In this document: positions 60,701-64,000 of the stretch, piece by piece
Layout: each line of letters opens with the position of its first letter
Position numbering within the stretch: the stretch's first letter is position 1
Made by a program: the position numbers and the translations under genes
DNA from: Crotophaga sulcirostris
Taxonomy: Eukaryota; Chordata; Aves; Cuculiformes; Crotophagidae
Direction: 5' to 3'
Length of the DNA: 64,000 nucleotides
Assembly (NCBI GenBank): GCA_013397455.1
Contig: VYZB01000295.1
Location: forward strand, 872,768-936,767
Notes under the pieces: generated by a model
Databases searched by the model: none
The model's input: the letters and a program-made list of their open reading frames with translations, nothing else
Told to the model about the DNA's origin: nothing

Positions 60701-61891
60701 CTGGAAGGATCCAATCCTGGTGGAGAATCCGCATAGAATGAATGGCGTGCTGGATTATTGGAATGAAGGCTTGAGGGATGAATCCCTTCCTGTGAACATT
60801 GATTAAATCGCTGGACAGTCTTCAAGAGTGATCCTGGCTTATTTGTAGATAGGTAAAAAAGGAAGGTGTCTTAGAGATCCATAAAAGAGAAGGCTGAGAG
60901 GCATTTCCTCAAGAGCTGGGCCTTGGGATGAGCAGGTCCCCACTTAGGACGCTTTTGGAGCCTTTAGTGAAGCTCACAGTACCCCACAGCCTGATCCAGA
61001 GCCCCTCTCCAGCTTTCCTGGAGCCCCTTTCAGTACTGGGAGGCTGCTCTAAGGTCTCCCCACAGCCTTCTCTTCTCCAGGCTGAAAAACCCCAACTCTC
61101 TCAGCCTGTCCTCATAGCAAAGGTGCTTCAGCCTTCAGATCATCCCCGTGGCCTCCTCTGGACCTCTTCCAACACTTCCATAACCTTATAACGTTGAGAA
61201 CTCCACAATTGGACACAGGGCTCCAGGTGGGGTCTCACCAGAGCGGAGCAGGGGGCAGAATCCCCTCCCTCCCCTCTGGTCCCACTGCTTTGGACGCAGC
61301 CTAGAACACGGGTGGTTTCTGCGCTGCAAGCGCACGTTGTTGACTCATGTTGAACTTCTCACCCCCAGCACCCCAAGTCCTTCTCCTCACGGAGATCTGC
61401 CTGTCTTTTAAACACCTCCAGAGCTGGAGACTCCACCACTGCCCTGGGTGGCCTTTGTGAGTGCTTCACCACTTTTTCAGTAAAGAATTTTTTCCCAATA
61501 TCCAGTCCTAACCTCCCCTGGCACAACTTGAGACCATTTCCTCTTGTCCTAAAATCTGGGGAAAGGTACCGGGAGAAGGACTGAGGTTCTCAAATTCAGC
61601 AGAGCAGGTGGGAGTGCTATGGGGAGCATTGATTTCCCTCGAGCCCCACATGGCTGGGGAAACACATATCTGACCACAGCAAGCATGGAATCAGCCAGGC
61701 ATCGGAGAGTTTTGAGCCATCTCAAAGCGTCAGGTTTGTGCTTCTTTCCCCCAGATCCAGCCACCTCCCGCTCTTTGTCCAGATGAGCCCACTGCACTCG
61801 GACTGGAGCCACACCGGGCTGAAAGGACTCATTCCCTCCGTGCTGCACTACAGCCTCTTGGGCTACAACTTCTTCATCCCTGATGCAGTAG
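51726..61891 (+). CDS. GH31-family type II membrane protein, MYORG / SITS-binding-protein-like, partial
   Basis: Exons: 51726-52184, 55181-55352, 56340-56547, 57151-57301, 58026-58223, 59132-59400 and 61755-61891, in frame with GT-AG introns. That is about 531 residues; the C-terminal part lies beyond the right edge. Residues ~27-50 form a single membrane anchor ([20 protein letters not shown]) without a cleavable signal, so the rest is lumenal or extracellular, and sequons NVS, NVT and NAT fit this. Matches recalled from MYORG are [38 protein letters not shown] and [20 protein letters not shown]. Where the family has its nucleophile motif (KFDAGE), this protein reads VFEGAEG, with Glu at about 441. 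The acid/base Asp region and the DDMY-type Asp loop are also not conserved, so it may be a binding protein rather than an enzyme. The start is the first in-frame ATG (TCACCATGC); the open frame before it has no ATG. Confidence 0.85.
52214..52805. repeat. Tandem repeat of about 185-206 bases, three copies, in GH31-like intron 1
   Basis: Copies start at 52214, 52398 and 52604, each opening with a GGGTAAAATGAGCCAAAG block followed by GGATCTGGCCTGA, CACAATTTCC and CTCCAGCAG (CTTCAGCAG in copy 3). Copies 1 and 2 close with a CR1-tail-like ATTCTATGATTCTATTT. The first copy starts 29 bases after the exon 1 splice donor. Confidence 0.92.
52806..54090. other. Unique GH31-like intron 1 sequence
   Basis: No repeat or exon recognised apart from short T-runs. 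Confidence 0.4.
54091..54108. repeat. (AAAC)n microsatellite
   Basis: Four to five AAAC units lying directly against the 5' end of a truncated CR1 copy. Confidence 0.85.
54109..54261 (+). mobile_element. CR1 LINE 3' tip, type A
   Basis: From ATCGTGGCTGCCCCCTCCCT to CATTCTATAATTCTATA. Confidence 0.88.
54262..55180. other. Unique GH31-like intron 1 sequence before exon 2
   Basis: No repeat recognised. The T-rich stretch at 54570-54640 is unremarkable. Confidence 0.4.
55353..55728. other. Unique start of GH31-like intron 2
   Basis: Nothing recognised. Confidence 0.4.
55729..56000 (+). mobile_element. CR1 LINE, type A, in GH31-like intron 2
   Basis: From GGGAGGACGGTTTTCAGC to a degenerate tail ATGATGATTCTATTATTC. 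Confidence 0.88.
56001..56339. other. Unique end of GH31-like intron 2
   Basis: Nothing recognised before the exon 3 acceptor. Confidence 0.4.
56605..57098 (+). mobile_element. CR1 LINE, type B, in GH31-like intron 3
   Basis: Fills most of intron 3, from TGCCCTGAGCATCTTTTGGG to TTCTATGATTCTATGATCC. It ends about 50 bases before the exon 4 acceptor. Confidence 0.9.
57302..58025. other. GH31-like intron 4, CR1-free
   Basis: AT-richer unique sequence with a T-run near 57431. The minus-strand open frame at 57716-57946 shows no features. Confidence 0.4.
58417..58860 (+). mobile_element. CR1 LINE, type A, in GH31-like intron 5
   Basis: Almost complete 3' half from AAAGAGGAGGCTATGGAGAT to CATTCCATGATTCTATGAA. 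Confidence 0.92.
59436..59517 (-). mobile_element. CR1 LINE 3' fragment, type B
   Basis: Minus-sense scrap from TTGGTTGGAAAAGACCTTCA to GAGCACCTCATCTGCC, 35 bases after the GH31-like exon 6 donor. Confidence 0.82.
59518..59583 (+). mobile_element. CR1 LINE 3' tip, type A
   Basis: Plus-sense tip (AGGGGGTTGGACTGGCTGGG to CCATGATTCTATGA) fused to the minus-sense type B scrap on its left. Confidence 0.82.
59896..60669 (+). CDS. TOPORS-like RING-finger protein, intronless retrogene inside the GH31-like gene
   Basis: Predicted 257-residue RING-type E3 ubiquitin ligase lying uninterrupted in intron 6 of the GH31-like gene, same strand. The C3HC4 RING is complete: C36, C39, C52, H54, C57, C60, C71 and C74 (CAICLDT...CPLCR). 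The spacing and the following FHHLYRKIG segment resemble the N-terminus of TOPORS. After residue ~95 the protein is Arg/Ser/His-rich ([14 protein letters not shown]), as in the SR-like part of TOPORS. It ends in a 15-residue tandem repeat ([15 protein letters not shown] type), and DNA with the same repeat continues past the stop. The ATG at 59896 has a strong context (G at -3 and +4); the same frame is open upstream to an ATG at 59713, so a longer N-terminus is possible. An ATTAAA at 60802-60807 could serve as poly(A) signal. No introns, so retrotransposed origin is likely. Expression is unknown. Confidence 0.8.
   Translation: MASQQDTGEQGSSPAVASTSRGPQAAALDTSELPDCAICLDTIRDEALVIGCQHRFCFPCIYLWSHQKAVCPLCRQAFHHLYRKIGPNSYKLYHFTHHETRRRHSAPRRRSHSSTTHSSSRAGEDGHHAVAQERVRSPSPRQDHDGHSRAQHNQGHESWRRRQRQRRRARVAAHDEGPAPRPERDSPASSQRSEYHQRPGRHSSREREGTRSRSRQRSHQELHDRRIENWQRSHRDWHTGRIQIWQRSHREWRVEMS
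60538..60760 (+). repeat. About 45-base tandem repeat at the 3' end of the RING ORF
   Basis: Units start near 60538, 60583, 60628, 60676 and 60718, each built on GGCAGAGATCCCACAGGGA and TGGCATACTGGAAGGATCC. The first three are coding (W-Q-R-S-H-R-x-W pattern). The stop falls inside the third, and the later two, more diverged units lie beyond it. This suggests the ancestral frame was longer and the stop is secondary. Confidence 0.75.
60802..60807 (+). terminator. Candidate ATTAAA poly(A) signal of the RING retrogene
   Basis: Variant hexamer 133 bases after the RING stop codon, just past the tandem repeats. Chance occurrence is quite possible. Confidence 0.3.
60985..61390 (-). mobile_element. 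CR1 LINE, 3' end missing
   Basis: Minus-sense block from CCTGATCCAGAGCCCCTCTC through CTTTGGACGCAGCCTAGAAC to the CCCAAGTCCTTCTCCTCAC region, reaching unusually far 5'. Confidence 0.87.
61405..61555 (-). mobile_element. CR1 LINE internal fragment, type B/D side
   Basis: Minus-sense block from TGTCTTTTAAACACCTCCAG to CATTTCCTCTTGTCCTA, next to but distinct from the copy at 60985. Confidence 0.82.
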
Positions 61892-62077
61892 GTAATAATT
61901 GATTTTCTGTTTTTTTCCCCACTGTTTCTGGCTTTTCTACAGATACTTTTTCTCCGTTCAGGAACATGAGAGGTCTGGTTGCCCCATCTGGCTTACATGC
62001 CATATGAAGGCTTGGAGAACTTTGTCCCCAGTACCCAATTTTCCACCGTGCTGACTTGATTGGGTTCTTGCCTACAG

Positions 62078-62378
62078 GAAAACTGGGGAGGGGCTCTTGG
62101 ACAGGGAGTGCAGGGACAGGACGAGGGGGAATGGTTTTGAGCTGCAAGAGGGGAGATTGAGATGAGATCTTAGGGAGGAATGTTTTCCTGTGAGGGTGGG
62201 GAGGCCCTGTCCCAGGCTGCCCAGAGAAGTGGTGGCTGCCCCATCCCTAAGGTGTTCAAGGCCAGGTTGGATGGGGCTTTCAGCCCTCTGATCCAGTGGG
62301 GTGGGGGGTGGACCAGATGACCTGTAAAGGTCCCTTCCAACTCAAAGCACTCGGTGATTTTATTTTATGATTCTATGG
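62078..62378 (+). mobile_element. CR1 LINE, diverged type A relative
   Basis: From GGAAAACTGGGGAGGGGCTC to ATTTTATGATTCTATGG, with the GATGACCTGTAAAGGTCCC tail also seen at 48985. Confidence 0.88.
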
Positions 62379-62424
62379 TACCTGGGGTTGAATTTGGGTG
62401 GGCTTTGAGGTCCCTATTTTGGGT

Positions 62425-62932
62425 GCCACAGTATAAAAAAGATAAAACTACTGGAGGGTGGCCACAGGAGGCCACAAAACAGATGAAAGGTCTAGAGGAG
62501 AAATCGTATGAGGAGCGGCTGAAGTCACTTGGTCTGTTCAGCTTGGAGGAGAGGAGACTGAGAGGGGATCTCATTGCTGTTTACTACCTTCTCACAAGGG
62601 AAGGAGGAGAAACAGGTGCTGATCTCTTCTCTCTGATAACCTATTATAGGACCAGAGGTAATGGCAGGAAGATGTGCCAGGGGAGGTTTAGGTTGGATAT
62701 TAGGAAGAGTTTTTTCACCCAGCGGGTGGTGGAGAATTGGAAGAGCTCCTCAGGGAAGTAGTCATGGAACCCAATCTGCCAGTATTCAAGAAGAAATTTG
62801 TCAACGCCCTCAGTCACATGGCGTGAATGTTGGGAGTGTCCTATGTAGGGATAGGAGTTGGACTCAATGGTCCTTTTGAGTCCCTTCCGACTTGGGTGAT
62901 TCTATGAAACAGTTCCATGATTCTATGAATGT
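62425..62932 (+). mobile_element. CR1 LINE, type C, long copy
   Basis: From GGTGCCACAGTATAAAAAAG through GTCTAGAGGAGAAATCGTAT to TCCATGATTCTATGAATG; a 5'-extended relative of the copy at 39236. Confidence 0.88.
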
Positions 62933-63737
62933 TACTAGGGAATTGACCAAGGAATTGAAAACAAATAAACAAGTTGTAAATCTGAATAGGCAGCCCCAGA
63001 TGCAGCCAGGTCCCTGGGGATGCCCTTCATGGAGCTCCTGAACCGCAGGCAGAGGGCAGCCCATCGCCTCTTGCAGCTTTGCTTGAGCTCAAACCCACAC
63101 TGCAAATGCAAGGAGGAAGCCCGCAGCCGGTAAACTGTGTGCCCGGGCTCCTGGCAGGGAAAGAGATGTTGCTAAATAGATGTATCCTAATAGATGTTCC
63201 GAAGAGATGTTCCCTGTCTAGAAATGCCCAAATTAGCATTTCTGCTCCAAAGCACAATGGCTTGAGAAATCCTTAATGAAAAACATTGTAAAAGTTGAGA
63301 AACAATCCTTTAATCGAGGCCAAGCAGCTAGTTTATCCCCTCTTCTTGGAGGTGACTGGGTTATTTTTGTTGAAAATGTGCCCCAGACACACAGAGGCTG
63401 CACGTGAAGCATCAGGCCCAGAGGGTGGAGTTGCACAGAGAGTCCTGAAAAAGGCCGTTGTTGAGCAATTTGTCAATTTGGCCTCTATTTTTAGCCAGTT
63501 TTGCTTAGAAAACAAGCCTTGGGCAACGACAGCATTGGCAGTTCTCCCCCTGAAGCGATGCTGAACCCGTTGGTTTGTGTCAATGAAGTGGGATGAAAGC
63601 ACAGATGCCCCTGCATGGAGCAGGTTGCTGCTGGGACGAGGGGTCCATCTGGTTGTGTCCCCACAGCCTGGGAGGTGCAGGAGTGCACAGGGACCACTCA
63701 GGATGGGAAAAACCCTTGGTGTTCGAGTGGTTTGTAT
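62933..63737. other. GH31-like intron 7, unique sequence
   Basis: No recognisable GH31 exon. An open stretch around 62990-63135 followed by a GT was compared by eye with the missing C-terminal part and does not match. Confidence 0.4.
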
Positions 63738-63945
63738 GGTTTCTAGGGAAGGTTTCTAGGGTGGGGAAGCTCTGGGACAGGTTGTAGAGAAGCAGTGGCT
63801 GCACCATCCCTGGAGGTGTTCAAGGCCAGGGTGGATGGGTCTTGGAGGAGCCTGATCCAGTGGGAGGTGTCCCTGCCCACGGCAGGGGGTGGAACTGGGT
63901 GGGCTTTGAGATCCCTTCCAAACCAAATCATTCCATGATTCTATA
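63738..63945 (+). mobile_element. CR1 LINE 3' fragment, type A
   Basis: From GTTTCTAGGGAAGGTTTCTA to CATTCCATGATTCTATA. Confidence 0.88.
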
Positions 63946-64000
63946 TCTGATCCTAAACTGATCAGAGATGGATGACTGATATTTTCTGATGATGCTCAAG

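Noticed and set aside
62990..63270. Possible eighth GH31-like exon
   Set aside because: An open frame ends near a GT at about 63131, but the translation has no resemblance to the GH31 C-terminal region and no convincing acceptor precedes it.
1..64000. Bacterial-type systems such as CRISPR arrays, operons or prophage
   Set aside because: Genes are spliced vertebrate genes with GT-AG introns and CR1 LINEs; the regular repeats present are minisatellites without spacer structure.
1..64000. tRNA, rRNA, snoRNA or endogenous retrovirus sequence
   Set aside because: I looked for cloverleaf boxes, C/D boxes, LTR borders and pol-like motifs and saw none I could support by eye; a covariance-model and RepeatMasker search would settle this.

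Overview
The window is avian nuclear DNA, inferred from two things. The spliced genes are clearly vertebrate. About fifty CR1 LINE fragments cover roughly a quarter of the 64 kb (about 15.8 kb when my intervals are added up), many ending in the (ATTCTATG)n tail typical of CR1. That CR1 load is high for a bird and recalls woodpecker- or hornbill-type genomes, but the lineage guess is weak. No bacterial, organellar or viral genes were seen.

Layout. (1) 1113-12254, minus strand: the first six coding exons of IGHMBP2, an SF1 helicase, up to just after its Walker A motif; the rest lies beyond the left edge. (2) 12255-12350: a short CpG-rich bidirectional promoter with ETS-type motifs and a YY1-type motif over the next start codon. 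(3) 12351-27999, plus strand: complete MRPL21 in seven coding exons with a poly(A) signal. IGHMBP2 and MRPL21 are also head to head in mammals. (4) 35684-44714, plus strand: a complete four-exon Ras-family GTPase of the RERG/RASL11 type (237 aa, no CAAX box), behind a purine tract and CpG-rich start and with a minisatellite in intron 1. (5) 51726-61891, plus strand: seven exons of a type II membrane protein of the GH31 family, MYORG / SITS-binding-protein type, running off the right edge. The residues expected to be catalytic appear to be replaced. (6) 59896-60669, plus strand: inside GH31-like intron 6, an intact intronless ORF for a TOPORS-like RING-finger protein, probably a retrogene.

The genes do not form a pathway. 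IGHMBP2 acts on RNA and translation, MRPL21 is a mitoribosome subunit, and the two share a housekeeping promoter. The GTPase and the GH31-like protein are separate units whose position next to MRPL21 differs from the mammalian arrangement as I recall it. Introns and intergenic DNA hold CR1 fragments of at least four 3'-end types, three minisatellite or tandem arrays, and low-complexity tracts. Exon limits come from reading splice sites and frame continuity by eye. CR1 limits are good to about 10-20 bases.
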